Shown here: positions 25,950 to 34,569 of the stretch, one piece after another
Position numbering within the stretch: the first letter of the stretch is position 1
How the letters are laid out: every line of letters begins with the position of its first letter
Assembly: GCF_004358445.1 (NCBI RefSeq)
Contig: NZ_CP037951.1
Coordinates: 1,165,501 to 1,229,500 of the forward strand
DNA from: Parashewanella tropica
Lineage (GTDB): Bacteria; Pseudomonadota; Gammaproteobacteria; Enterobacterales; Shewanellaceae
Direction of reading: 5' to 3'
Length of the DNA: 64,000 nt
Position numbers and translations under genes: made by a program
Notes under the pieces: generated by a model
Databases searched by the model: none
What the model was told of the DNA's origin: nothing
Seen by the model: only the letters and a program-made list of their open reading frames with translations

Positions 25950-27044
25950 TTAAAATGCTTGTTTACCGTTGCGTACAAAGCATGGCTTAACAACTTTAAC
26001 TGGGACGCGCTTTTTACGCATTTCTACTTCAGCTGTTTCGCTAATACCTTTTGGTACACGAGCCATGGCGATAGAGTATCCCAATGTCGGAGAGAACGTA
26101 CCGCTGGTGATCACACCTTGTTGCTCGTTACCGTCTGCATCGGTGAAGAAAATATTCATGCCGTGGCGAAGTACACCTTTGGCTTCCATGACTAGACCAA
26201 CCATCTTTTCGGTTCCCGCTGCTTTTAGTGCAACAAGCGCTTCACGACCGATGAAGTTGCGATCTTCAGGTTCCCAAGCAATGGTCCAGCCCATATTCGC
26301 GGCTAGTGGGTTAACGGTTTCGTCCATATCTTGACCATATAGGTTCATGCCTGCTTCAAGGCGAAGAGTATCACGTGCACCTAAACCACAAGGACGAACA
26401 CCTGCATCTAATAAGGCTTGCCAAAGATCTGCGGCTTGCTCTTGAGGAAGAATAATTTCATAGCCGGCTTCACCAGTGTAACCCGTAGTGGCAATGAATA
26501 AATCACCTGACTGTACACTGAAAAATGGCTTCATGCCTTCAACAGCTTGATTCTGCTCAGCAGTGAATACCGTAGCTGCTTTTGCTTTAGCGTTTGGACC
26601 TTGAACAGCGATAACGGCAAGTTCAGGGCGCTCAGTGATGGTTACGTCAAATGTTTCCGCTTGAGTGTTGATCCAAGCTAAGTCTTTTTCACGAGTTGCT
26701 GAGTTTACTACTAAGCGATAGTGAGTTTCGGTTAAGAAGTAAGTGATCAAGTCATCGATTAGACCAGCTTCGTGGTTTAGCATGCCACCATAGAGTGCTT
26801 TACCAGCAACAGATAGCTTTTCGACGTCGTTAGCAAGTAGGGTACGAAGAAAAGGTTTTGCTTGTTCGCCTGTAATATCAACTACAGTCATGTGTGATAC
26901 ATCAAACATACCTGCGTCTTGACGAACTGCATGGTGTTCTTCGATTTGAGAGCCATAATTGATTGGCATTTCCCAGCCGAAGAAGTCCACCATCTTGGCG
27001 TTTGATTCCAAGTGTTTATCGAAGAGTACCGTTTTATTTGCCAT
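25950..27044 (-). CDS. gcvT: Aminomethyltransferase, T protein
   Basis: This 364-residue folate enzyme starts [21 protein letters not shown] and has the family segments [38 protein letters not shown] and [19 protein letters not shown]. It transfers the methylene group from lipoyl-GcvH to tetrahydrofolate and releases ammonia. The ATG at 27044 is preferred to the one at 27050 because AAAGGG then has normal spacing. First gene of the gcv operon. No glycine riboswitch pattern is visible in the leader. Confidence 0.95.
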   Translation of the reverse strand: MANKTVLFDKHLESNAKMVDFFGWEMPINYGSQIEEHHAVRQDAGMFDVSHMTVVDITGEQAKPFLRTLLANDVEKLSVAGKALYGGMLNHEAGLIDDLITYFLTETHYRLVVNSATREKDLAWINTQAETFDVTITERPELAVIAVQGPNAKAKAATVFTAEQNQAVEGMKPFFSVQSGDLFIATTGYTGEAGYEIILPQEQAADLWQALLDAGVRPCGLGARDTLRLEAGMNLYGQDMDETVNPLAANMGWTIAWEPEDRNFIGREALVALKAAGTEKMVGLVMEAKGVLRHGMNIFFTDADGNEQQGVITSGTFSPTLGYSIAMARVPKGISETAEVEMRKKRVPVKVVKPCFVRNGKQAF

Positions 27045-27401
27045 TATCATCCCTTTTGGAGAGTAAATTGCTCAAACATTACTAGTTATTGTTTGAAGTT
27101 TTGAACAAAAACAAAGTTGCGAAATTATACCTCTTAAAGCCAAGTTGTATACAAAAGATTTTTTATGGATAAGAGTGACTTGCTGAGAGAGGTCTACAGT
27201 CTACAATCGCAGGGAATACGTGGGTTTTGCAGCTAGAATAAGGTTTAGAAAAACTAATGTTTGTGATTAGTTTTTGTTATTTTAAACGGTGGTTGTTAAT
27301 TTTTTATTAAAATCATGTGGTTAAGGATAGGGCTTGATTAGAAAAGCGAATTGTTCATGCTTTAATGTGAAAACTCACAAACAAAATTCAGCGTATTTAA
27401 C
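27045..27401. promoter_or_regulatory. gcvT leader and promoter region with imperfect palindrome
   Basis: This stretch between gcvT and the ubiI terminator holds no credible gene. An imperfect palindrome of about 27 bases lies at 27071-27097: arms TCAAACA and TGTTTGA around ACTAGT, close to the gcvT start. It could be an operator or a leader structure. I looked for the glycine-riboswitch core in both directions and did not find it. Confidence 0.35.
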
Positions 27402-27429
27402 AAAAATAGCGATCTGTAAAAGACCGCTT
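27402..27429 (-). terminator. Terminator downstream of ubiI
   Basis: On the minus strand the stem AGCGGTCT / AGATCGCT (one G-U pair) with a TTTAC loop is followed by ATTTTTG. It starts 7 bases after the ubiI stop codon, separating the ubi genes from gcvTHP. Confidence 0.65.
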
Positions 27430-27435
27430 TCTCGA

Positions 27436-28644
27436 TTACTTGCAGAGTTTAGGAAGCTTAACTTTTTGCCCCAAAGCCTGTTTGGCGAATACAGTTTTCA
27501 AAATACCAAACTGATCTACAAGGTTGAGCCCAAAATCTCTGATGGCTTTTTTGATTGGGTTATCACCGGCAAATAATCGCTTTAATGCTTCCATAGATGC
27601 AATCATTTCTACCGCTTCGGCTTTACGCCAACGTTCTAAAGCACGAAGATTTCGATACTCCCCAAGATCTAAATTTTGTTCTTTTAAATCTATTAGCGTT
27701 TCAATAATACTGGCGGCATCTAAGAAACCTAAGTTTACGCCTTGCCCCGCTAATGGGTGAATCGTATGAGCGGCATCACCTGCTAGGATCAAACGCTGAC
27801 GAGCAAAATGTCTGGCGTAACGCATTCTTAGCGGAAAGGCTAAACGTTCACTGTCGAGTTGGCACAAACCTAATTTACCATCAAAAGCAGCGGTGAGTGA
27901 TTTTTCAAACTCTTCAGGAGACATTGCCATGAGCTCTTTTGATTTTGCTGGTGGCACTGACCATACAATCGAACATTGATGGTCATCATTCAACGGCAAA
28001 AAGGCTAATGGTCCTTCAGGCGAAAATACTTGGCGAGCACAATGGTTATGAGGTTCTACTGTTTTGATGGTCGCCACAATGGCGTGGTGATCATAATCCC
28101 AAAAACTGAGTGGAATTTTACTTTGTTGGCGTACCCTTGAGTTTGCACCATCAGCGGCAATTACCAATGATGTAGTTAAGCTGCTTCCATCGCTTAAGGT
28201 CAGCCAAGATTCTTTATCACCAAAGGCAATGTTGTTTACTTTCTGGTTTTGAATATGAGTGAGGGAATGACATTCTTGAGCTCTTTTGGCGAGTGCTTGA
28301 GTGATATTATCGTTTTCGATAATGCTGCCTAGTTTGGTTTCCATTTCAGATTCAGCATCAAAATGAATTGAGCCTAAACCATCTTTGGTCCACACTTCCA
28401 TTTGGTCATAATCACCAACTCTAGAATCATCGATATATTGCCAAACACCAAGGTTAGACAATAGGTTTTGGCTGGCTTTATTTATGGCACTGACACGTAG
28501 GCGTGGCTCACCTTCAACGGGTTCAATTGAGCCTGCATCAATAACAATGGTATTAATGTTTGCTTGCGCTAGACCGATTGCTGTTGCAAGACCAACCATG
28601 CCACCGCCAATAATGGCAACATCATAACTTTGTGTGTTTAACAT
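27436..28644 (-). CDS. ubiI: Ubiquinone-pathway FAD monooxygenase, UbiI/VisC-like
   Basis: This 402-residue flavoprotein has the dinucleotide-binding GGGMVGLATAIGLAQ at the N-terminus, the family DG motif region VIAADGANSRVRQQSK, and the FAD-ribityl motif LAGDAAHTIHPLAGQGVNLGFLDA. It belongs to the UbiH/UbiF/UbiI group of aromatic-ring hydroxylases; position next to ubiH and gcvT matches E. coli ubiI (C5 hydroxylation of the octaprenylphenol). A UbiF-like role cannot be fully excluded by sequence alone. It follows ubiH by 18 bases, so the two are likely cotranscribed. Confidence 0.88.
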   Translation of the reverse strand: MLNTQSYDVAIIGGGMVGLATAIGLAQANINTIVIDAGSIEPVEGEPRLRVSAINKASQNLLSNLGVWQYIDDSRVGDYDQMEVWTKDGLGSIHFDAESEMETKLGSIIENDNITQALAKRAQECHSLTHIQNQKVNNIAFGDKESWLTLSDGSSLTTSLVIAADGANSRVRQQSKIPLSFWDYDHHAIVATIKTVEPHNHCARQVFSPEGPLAFLPLNDDHQCSIVWSVPPAKSKELMAMSPEEFEKSLTAAFDGKLGLCQLDSERLAFPLRMRYARHFARQRLILAGDAAHTIHPLAGQGVNLGFLDAASIIETLIDLKEQNLDLGEYRNLRALERWRKAEAVEMIASMEALKRLFAGDNPIKKAIRDFGLNLVDQFGILKTVFAKQALGQKVKLPKLCK

Positions 28645-28662
28645 GTTATTCCAAAAATTATT

Positions 28663-29886
28663 TTAAGCCGTTGTATATCCCATCGCTGCTTTTGCGATTG
28701 GGGGCTTTAATGGTGGAAACCAGCTTAATAAACGTAACCCAAGATTTCTCGTCGTAGCCATCGGCCACAAGTCGTTGGAAAACCCTCTAACCAAAAACTC
28801 AATGCGATTAATGGTATCACTTCTGTCTTGTTCTCGAAGTTTAAGGTAGCCATGTGTGACTGCAGAGCTTCCAATATCGGCATCATTTTGTTGCTCAGAT
28901 ATCACTTTCATCAATGCCAAAATATCACGCATACCAAGATTAAAGCCTTGCCCAGCAATTGGGTGCAATGTTTGCGCGGCATTACCGACAAAGACACAAC
29001 GATGATGAATTGGACGAGGCATATAGCTTAGCTTGAGTGGATAGCAAAAACGTTCACCTAGATCAATAAACTGTCCTGCTCGATATCCAAAGGCTTGTTG
29101 GAGCTTTGATACAAAATCAGGCTTTGACAACTCCATCCAATCATTAGCTGTTTCTGGTGGCAATGCCCAAACCAGTGATAGTCGGTGCTGGTGATTTTCA
29201 GGGCGCATTGGCAGTAAAGCTAGAGGACCCGTATTGGTAAATCGTTCCCAAGCCCAGTTATGATGCTCTTGTTCACAGGCAATATTGGCAATAATCGCAG
29301 CTTGATTAAAATCAACGACTTGTTGTTCTAGCTTAAGTTGTTGACGAATTATGGAATTAACACCATCAGCCGCTACCACCAATTTAGCAGTAATTTGTTC
29401 ACCTGAATCTAACGTCAGTTTGTGGTGTTCAATTGTTGTTTCTAATTCAGCCACCTTATTAGGACAATAAAGGCTCACAGATGATTGCTGAAGTGCTTTG
29501 TATAGCTTTTGACCTACTGGAGCCAGCTCTACAACTTGTCCCATGTGAGCAACATTGAGTTCTGCTGCATTAAGTTGTGTCATCCCAAAACGACCACGAT
29601 CTGAAATATGAATGTGGTTTATTTCAGTACCTAAGTCTTCGATTAACGACCAGACATTGATTTCTTTTAAAGACTTAATAGTGTGATGCGCCAAAGCAAT
29701 CGCACGAGCATCAAACCCAGGGTGTTCATCGGAAGGTGCAACAGCTTCAATTAAAGCAATGTTTAATCGAGAACCTTGTTGCTTTAATTGTTCAAGCCCA
29801 AGTGCGAGAATGCTTCCCACCATAGCTCCGCCAATAATGGCAATATCGTATTCAGTAGCAGCGTTCTCTTGAGAGGATGAAGACAT
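28663..29886 (-). CDS. ubiH: 2-octaprenyl-6-methoxyphenol hydroxylase
   Basis: This 407-residue flavin monooxygenase has GGAMVGSILALGLEQ for FAD binding, the UbiH-specific stretch FDARAIALAHHTIKSL, ISDRGRFG and AHMGQVVELAPVGQ, then VAADGVNSIIRQQLK and FVGNAAQTLHPIAGQGFNLGMRD. The HISDRG and GQVVEL blocks separate UbiH from UbiI. It hydroxylates ring carbon C1 in ubiquinone synthesis. It lies only 36 bases after ygfB. In E. coli the aminopeptidase gene pepP lies between these two, but there is no room for it here. Confidence 0.92.
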   Translation of the reverse strand: MSSSSQENAATEYDIAIIGGAMVGSILALGLEQLKQQGSRLNIALIEAVAPSDEHPGFDARAIALAHHTIKSLKEINVWSLIEDLGTEINHIHISDRGRFGMTQLNAAELNVAHMGQVVELAPVGQKLYKALQQSSVSLYCPNKVAELETTIEHHKLTLDSGEQITAKLVVAADGVNSIIRQQLKLEQQVVDFNQAAIIANIACEQEHHNWAWERFTNTGPLALLPMRPENHQHRLSLVWALPPETANDWMELSKPDFVSKLQQAFGYRAGQFIDLGERFCYPLKLSYMPRPIHHRCVFVGNAAQTLHPIAGQGFNLGMRDILALMKVISEQQNDADIGSSAVTHGYLKLREQDRSDTINRIEFLVRGFSNDLWPMATTRNLGLRLLSWFPPLKPPIAKAAMGYTTA

Positions 29887-29922
29887 ACAATGATCCGTTA
29901 ATTCGCAGAGTTTTGGAGTGTT

Positions 29923-30498
29923 TTAGTGCAAAATATCTGGTTGCTCGTCACTTTTCTTTGGTAATTCAGGGGTGAATTCGGCGTAGCATAAAATGGCAGA
30001 TACTCGAACAAACTCTTCAAGTTCAATAAAGGCGGCTTCTGACTCATCATCGTCTGATACGTCCAGCTCAACTTGTGCAATCTCAGTTAAATCTTCGATG
30101 ACTTCTTTTACTTCTGCTGATGCTTGTTTAAGCTTTGGTTGAATGATGGCAATGGCAGCTAAATAACTTTGAACCCATAAAGATAAAGCTTCAACACGGA
30201 CGTTTAAAGACTCTTCTTCTTCTGGCAGTAATAAGGTGAAACCAAATTCAAATTCTTCTAAACGCTCTAAAGTATCTTTATAAAGATCTTCAATTAGACT
30301 GTGAAGCTCGGCAGGGAAAGGTTGTCCGTCACTAATGAGATCTTGCATTGGAGTGACCCAAGCTTTGGCTTTGTGTTCGACACCGCCACAGATCAAGCCA
30401 ACCAAAGTACCATGAACTTCTGCAGGATGTTGAGCAAGCTCAGCGGCTTTTAAGGCTTGAGATAGTTTTTCAATACGAAGGGACGGTGTAGTAACCAT
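29923..30498 (-). CDS. ygfB: YgfB family protein (UPF0149)
   Basis: This 191-residue protein has the YgfB signature AEVHGTLVGLICGG near the N-terminus, FTLLLPEEEESLNVRVEALSLWVQSYLAAIA in the middle, and an acidic C-terminal part (DVSDDDESEAAFIELEEFVRVSAILCYAEF). UPF0149 proteins are small all-helical proteins of the gammaproteobacteria; in Pseudomonas a homologue modulates beta-lactamase expression, but a general role is not known. First gene of the ygfB-ubiH-ubiI group, with CGGAAA as ribosome site. Downstream of the chaperone-like gene by 88 bases. Confidence 0.9.
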   Translation of the reverse strand: MVTTPSLRIEKLSQALKAAELAQHPAEVHGTLVGLICGGVEHKAKAWVTPMQDLISDGQPFPAELHSLIEDLYKDTLERLEEFEFGFTLLLPEEEESLNVRVEALSLWVQSYLAAIAIIQPKLKQASAEVKEVIEDLTEIAQVELDVSDDDESEAAFIELEEFVRVSAILCYAEFTPELPKKSDEQPDILH

Positions 30499-30586
30499 AG
30501 ATATTTCCGGAGTGCGATAAATTCTGTTAAATATTAACAGAAGGCATCGAAATTAGGTAGTTAATGAGAATGAGGATTCGATGGAA

Positions 30587-31075
30587 TCATGCAAGATTTT
30601 GAGGTCGAGTTTTCAGTTTTTGTCCAGTTTTTACAGGTGGCCATATGTGTTGCTTCAAATTTGGCATATAAAACTTCTCATTATCCAAGTGCTCCATCCA
30701 TACCTCGAGGTCTTGCTTAAAATTATTAAAATAGTCAATAAATGAGTCTGGTTCGAAAAGCTCAGCAGGCAATATTACACTGAGTATTAACTGTTGATTT
30801 TTTGAATCTAAGCTATATTGGTAGGCGGTTTTGGAGCAGGCTTGCCGATTGTCTTCCAATACTTTCGTTATGAGTTCTTGATATTTTGATGAGTTAACAA
30901 CTTTTCCAATGGCACAGGATAGTTTAATCGTGTATTTACTCCACGAAATAACAATATTTATATCTGGTTCATAAATGAGTAAGCAAACATTTTCTTCAAG
31001 CTGATTTGAATCAACAAACCCAGCTGAGTTTATAAGTGCTAAAACTAGCTCTTTTGCAGATCGATTTGAATACAT
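30587..31075 (-). CDS. CesT-like type III secretion chaperone (candidate)
   Basis: This 162-residue cytoplasmic protein has the size and layout of class I T3SS chaperones: an N-terminal helix (SAKELVLALINSAGF), a set of short strands (NVCLLIYE, DINIVISW, IKLSCAIGKV), a middle helix, a strand pair (YQYSLDSKNQQLILSVIL), and a C-terminal helix with DLEVWMEHLD. The CesT/SicP family has this alternation and a similar tryptophan near the last helix. It lies 18 bases downstream of a coiled-coil protein gene, as expected of an effector-chaperone pair. No T3SS apparatus gene is in the window. The call is by pattern only. The proline- and basic-rich tail (PPVKTGQKLKTRPQNLA) is unusual. Confidence 0.45.
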   Translation of the reverse strand: MYSNRSAKELVLALINSAGFVDSNQLEENVCLLIYEPDINIVISWSKYTIKLSCAIGKVVNSSKYQELITKVLEDNRQACSKTAYQYSLDSKNQQLILSVILPAELFEPDSFIDYFNNFKQDLEVWMEHLDNEKFYMPNLKQHIWPPVKTGQKLKTRPQNLA

Positions 31076-31093
31076 AAGAGGATGATCTATTAT

Positions 31094-32086
31094 TTATTTT
31101 TTAGTGGGTTTGGGACGTGCGTCTACTGCTTTTTTATAAGCTTGATTAAACTCAGTTTCATCACCCCCCCTTAATAAATATTGTTTATAGGCTTTTTGTT
31201 CTTCAGCTTTTAGTACTTCAAGACCTGATTCATGTGCGCCAATTTGTACTACAACATCTTCAATTTTTTCAGCTAATTCGCTTTCTTCCTGCTTTAATTG
31301 AGCTATTTTGGTCTCAATATCTAAAGGTGAAATAGACTGTTCTGGTCTGGTTTTCGAAAGTGTCAATTTATTTCGCTGCTCATTTTTTTCGGTTTTTTCT
31401 AACTTTAGCGCTTCTATTTTTAAATGTAGTTGTTCAATTTTAGTATTATATTCTGTAATCGCTAGCTGAGCTTCTTCGTGAAGTTTCTTAAACTTTTGAC
31501 CTTCTTCTGATAGTTCTGGTTTACGAAATGGAATTTGCGAGGCAGGAATGACACTTTCTTCAAAACTATCCTCTACGCTTTCTGAGTCGTTAGGGGCATC
31601 ATCAACATGAGATGTGTGCTCATCCTGATGAGTTGGTTGAGGGAGTTTGTGATCGATAGCATCTTGTGTTGCCGCAGATAACATGTTCAGTTGTTCTATA
31701 GCTTGTTCGCCGTATGATAAAGCTGAATGAGTTACTTCTTTACTACCTGTTGTTTCTTTTGCGCCACTTTGACTAGAAACACTCTCTGATCTCATTATAT
31801 CAGCTTCTTCTTCAACCCCGTCATTTGGAATGTCATGACCTGATTCATTTAAAATAGCTGTAGCAGCTTTCGCTCTACTCGATAATTCATCCCTGTATTG
31901 GTCTAGTGTTGCTTGGCCTATCCTTTTTGCAACAAACCATCCAGCTATGGTGCCTTCCTTAACACCGATTCCATGATTTAATAAGAAATTAGCGAATTTA
32001 TTGCCAGTATTAGCTTTTCCATCTTCAGTTAGATAAGTGCCACGAAATGCCAAGATAGGCTGTGTCCCTACTGGTGGTGTAGACAT
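31094..32086 (-). CDS. Coiled-coil protein, candidate secreted effector partner
   Basis: The 330-residue product matches no family I recognise. Residues 1-20 are polar and threonine/proline-rich (MSTPPVGTQPILAF), as many T3SS substrates start. Residues 20-90 contain a helical segment with GVKEGTIAGWFVAKRIGQ. Residues 90-190 are acidic and low in structure. Residues 195-300 are a strong heptad coiled coil (KIEQLHLKIEALKLEKTEKN, then AQLKQEESELAEKIED). There is no Sec signal peptide. A GGAAG site precedes the ATG. With the chaperone-like gene 18 bases downstream the pair looks like an effector/chaperone unit. It is divergent from zapA and sits where E. coli has only a short gap between ygfB and zapA. 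Confidence 0.6.
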   Translation of the reverse strand: MSTPPVGTQPILAFRGTYLTEDGKANTGNKFANFLLNHGIGVKEGTIAGWFVAKRIGQATLDQYRDELSSRAKAATAILNESGHDIPNDGVEEEADIMRSESVSSQSGAKETTGSKEVTHSALSYGEQAIEQLNMLSAATQDAIDHKLPQPTHQDEHTSHVDDAPNDSESVEDSFEESVIPASQIPFRKPELSEEGQKFKKLHEEAQLAITEYNTKIEQLHLKIEALKLEKTEKNEQRNKLTLSKTRPEQSISPLDIETKIAQLKQEESELAEKIEDVVVQIGAHESGLEVLKAEEQKAYKQYLLRGGDETEFNQAYKKAVDARPKPTKK

Positions 32087-32332
32087 AAATTACTTCCATA
32101 ATCTAAAGTTTATGTATTAAGGGTATGTCATTTTTCGGTTTTTGCTTATAAACCAGAAAACTCTTCTCCTATTGAGCCAAAGATTCAGCAGTTGGCTGAT
32201 TTCACTATTGCACTTTTGTTTTAGTACTTTTATAGTCCACTGACACATCTACAGTGAAAGATGTAATCTTGATGTGATTCGATTATGCTTGAATATGTAG
32301 ATGAACTTTAAGATGAGGATACGAAACTAACA

Positions 32333-32641
32333 ATGAGTAATAAAGCCGTTAATATCTCGCTATTAGGCCGTACCTACTCAATATCGTGTCCTGCTCAGCA
32401 AGAGGTGATATTGATGGATATCGCCGCTCGATTAGAAAAACAGCTAGAAAAGTTGAAGGATAAAACCACCAACTTTAATCGTGAAGAAATTGTGATAATG
32501 GCAGCATTAAACCTTGGTCACGAGCTGTATACTGAGCAACAGAAAAACAAAGAGTATCAATTGGAAATGAGCAAGCGCATAAGCTTACTACAAAATACTC
32601 TTGAAAAAGCGCTTTTAGAAAAAGCCAAAGTAGAAAAATAA
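32333..32641 (+). CDS. zapA: Cell division protein ZapA
   Basis: This 102-residue protein has the ZapA N-terminal fold (VNISLLGRTYSISCPAQQE) followed by a helix and C-terminal coiled coil (LQNTLEKALLEKAKVEK). ZapA binds and bundles FtsZ filaments at mid-cell. It is followed by 6S RNA, the conserved gammaproteobacterial order. The start has GAGGAT about 14 bases upstream, a long spacing, but the protein begins as expected. Confidence 0.93.
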   Translation: MSNKAVNISLLGRTYSISCPAQQEVILMDIAARLEKQLEKLKDKTTNFNREEIVIMAALNLGHELYTEQQKNKEYQLEMSKRISLLQNTLEKALLEKAKVEK

Positions 32642-32687
32642 CCAGATTTGTTAAAGCGATTTTTTTAGTCGATTTAGCACACCCGTT

Positions 32688-32869
32688 TTGCTCCTCGGGA
32701 TACATGCCAGCTGGTAATGTCCCTGTGCCGATGCTTACAATCTTAGGGTGAAGGTTTTACTGACATTGAGCAAGCTCGGCTTGACCGAGAAGCCTTAGGA
32801 GGTATAGCTTTACCCGCCTTGAACCTACGGTTCAAGGGCTTACACCGGCAGCGGTATCCTGGGGAGCAG
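32688..32869 (+). ncRNA. ssrS: 6S RNA
   Basis: The sequence matches 6S RNA: a closing stem TGCTCCTCGGGATAC against GTATCCTGGGGAGCA, the central GAGCAAGCTCGGC..GACCGAGAAGCCTTAGG segment, and CCTTGAACC..GGTTCAAGGGCTTACA near the 3' end, all in the order of E. coli ssrS. 6S RNA binds sigma70-RNA polymerase in stationary phase. It follows zapA as usual. The fau (ygfA) gene normally next to it is replaced here by two small convergent genes. Ends are set by the closing stem and may differ by several bases. Confidence 0.92.
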
Positions 32870-32870
32870 C

Positions 32871-33164
32871 CTAATCGTCATCTGTTTTACACGGAAAGCA
32901 ACTCAAGACTTTGCTACCCGTATAGGTAAAACATACTTCTCCTATTTCATTATTTACAATAAATGAACGATTTAGTTCGGAAGAGAAGTAATGCGTAAAT
33001 GACATCCCTTGATCGTAAAACTTATATTTGGATGCATCATCACCAATGACTTCAAATAGAGTGTCTAGGGTTCTAATGGGGTTATAATATTTATCATCTT
33101 CAGATGCATGCGTCGATGGAAGAAACATCACAAAAGAAAACAGCTTTACTAGAAATCGATTCAT
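32871..33164 (-). CDS. Small secreted hypothetical protein
   Basis: This 97-residue protein has a signal peptide (MNRFLVKLFSFVMFLPSTHA) followed by an acidic mature part with no recognised domain. The C-terminus holds three cysteines (VCFTYTGSKVLSCFPCKTDDD). GTGGAAC precedes the start. Its stop codon touches the 3' end of the 6S RNA gene on the other strand. The AT-rich base use and isolated position suggest an acquired gene. Real coding is supported by the signal peptide and ribosome site, not by homology. Confidence 0.6.
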   Translation of the reverse strand: MNRFLVKLFSFVMFLPSTHASEDDKYYNPIRTLDTLFEVIGDDASKYKFYDQGMSFTHYFSSELNRSFIVNNEIGEVCFTYTGSKVLSCFPCKTDDD

Positions 33165-33243
33165 ATTAGTTCCACTCGGCCTCGTACCAATATCGTTGAT
33201 AGAAACTTCAGTATTATTTTAAGCAATATGATTGATCAACGTA

Positions 33244-33618
33244 CTATGATTTCTCTGGTCCAAATATTCTTTCCCTATTGATTTTTAGCATTTTTTTCTT
33301 AAAGAAATCACAATCTTTTTTGCTTGCTGCATACAGGTAATTGCCATCTACGCCTGTTATGGCTTTTATACCGTCACATTTTAAGATTAACAGTTTGTTT
33401 TTAATCGAATATTTATCTTGGTCATGGCAGTCAAATTTTTCAATCAATTGTAAAGGCGTGAAGATGATTTGGCCTCCAGCTATAGGTTTAGGACTTGGTT
33501 TATAGCATTGAGGTACAGAGCCACTCAAAAACCACCAGTCAATTTCATTGTCTTTATACCAATCACCAAGAACGCTTGATGAGGTGAGCAAAGACAGTAG
33601 TGCAATGACGTATTTCAT
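33244..33618 (-). CDS. Small secreted hypothetical protein
   Basis: This 124-residue protein has a signal peptide (MKYVIALLSLLTSSSVLGDW) and a mature part with a tryptophan-rich start (DWYKDNEIDWWFLSG) and four cysteines, perhaps forming two disulfides. It may sit in the periplasm or be secreted. AAAGGGA precedes the ATG. It is 79 bases upstream of the 97-residue secreted protein on the same strand and the two may share a transcript. I do not recognise the family. Confidence 0.65.
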   Translation of the reverse strand: MKYVIALLSLLTSSSVLGDWYKDNEIDWWFLSGSVPQCYKPSPKPIAGGQIIFTPLQLIEKFDCHDQDKYSIKNKLLILKCDGIKAITGVDGNYLYAASKKDCDFFKKKMLKINRERIFGPEKS

Positions 33619-33981
33619 AAATCCCTTTAAAGGTAAGTTAATGAGGGGAGCAATATCTATCTATGCCTAAACTCCGCTATATGATTCAAAATTATGGCGG
33701 TTTATTTCCTTATATTAAGCATTGTTCTTTTCAACAGAAGATACAGTTGGCAATTCAATATTTATAATGCAAATGTTTATTGATGTAAAATTATACGTTT
33801 TGCATTGTGTCGGGCGGCTATCAATGTGAATATAAAAAGAACCTATTTAGTCTGTATAACTTTTTGTTTTAGTTAGAAGTATGCTTTATGATTTATCCAT
33901 GTAGTATCCAGTTACTACCTTTAGGCTTTTAAATTGTGATTTAATTTTACAATTATTTCACAAGTACAATAAGGAAGTGCT
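33619..33981. other. Intergenic region without recognised features
   Basis: This 363-base AT-rich stretch lies between two divergent genes and should hold their promoters. I see no gene, repeat from the other families or strong hairpin in it. Confidence 0.5.
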
Positions 33982-34539
33982 ATGTCAAAAGTTTTGATGA
34001 TTACTGGAGACTTTGTAGAAGATTACGAAAACATGGTAATTTTCCAAGCTCTACAAGCCATGGGGCATGGAGTGGATGCAGTATGTCCAGATAAAAAAGC
34101 TGGAGATCAGATTGCAACGGCTATCCATGACTTTGAGCAACACCAAACTTACCTAGAAAAAACGGGTCATAACTTTACATTAAACGCGACATTTAGTGAT
34201 GTTAACCCTGATGACTATGATGCCCTGTATATTCCTGGGGGGCGTGCGCCAGAATATTTACGCCTAAATCCAGAAGTGATAAAGATGGTTCGCCATTTTT
34301 TTGAAACCAATAAACCTGTTGGCGCCTTATGTCATGGACCCCAACTTTTAGCGGCAGCAAAGGTATTGGAAGGGAAACAAGTTAACGCTTATCCTGCATG
34401 TAAACCAGAAGTCGAATTAGCGGGTGCTACTTATATTGAATTGCCTCTAGAGTCTTCTGTTACGGATGGCAATTTGGTTACTGGTCCGGCTTGGACGGCT
34501 CACGTTGAGTTTTTAAAACAATTTAACGCGCTGCTTTAA
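33982..34539 (+). CDS. DJ-1/PfpI family protein
   Basis: This 185-residue protein has the DJ-1/PfpI fold: KVLMITGDFVEDYENM at the start, YDALYIPGGRAPEYLR, and the nucleophile elbow GALCHGPQLLAAA with Cys117. Family members include proteases, glyoxalases and chaperones, so the reaction cannot be named. GGAAG precedes the ATG. The following ribbon-helix-helix gene begins 30 bases later and is probably cotranscribed. The DFEQHQTYLEKTGHNF segment is typical of the subgroup containing bacterial intracellular protease-like proteins. Confidence 0.88.
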   Translation: MSKVLMITGDFVEDYENMVIFQALQAMGHGVDAVCPDKKAGDQIATAIHDFEQHQTYLEKTGHNFTLNATFSDVNPDDYDALYIPGGRAPEYLRLNPEVIKMVRHFFETNKPVGALCHGPQLLAAAKVLEGKQVNAYPACKPEVELAGATYIELPLESSVTDGNLVTGPAWTAHVEFLKQFNALL

Positions 34540-34569
34540 CCTAAATTTTTGCTCTTGAAAGGGGAGATT

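Noticed and set aside
27045-27435. Glycine riboswitch upstream of gcvT
   Set aside because: The leader lacks the conserved riboswitch core in either orientation; only a GAGAG-like stretch on the wrong strand was seen.
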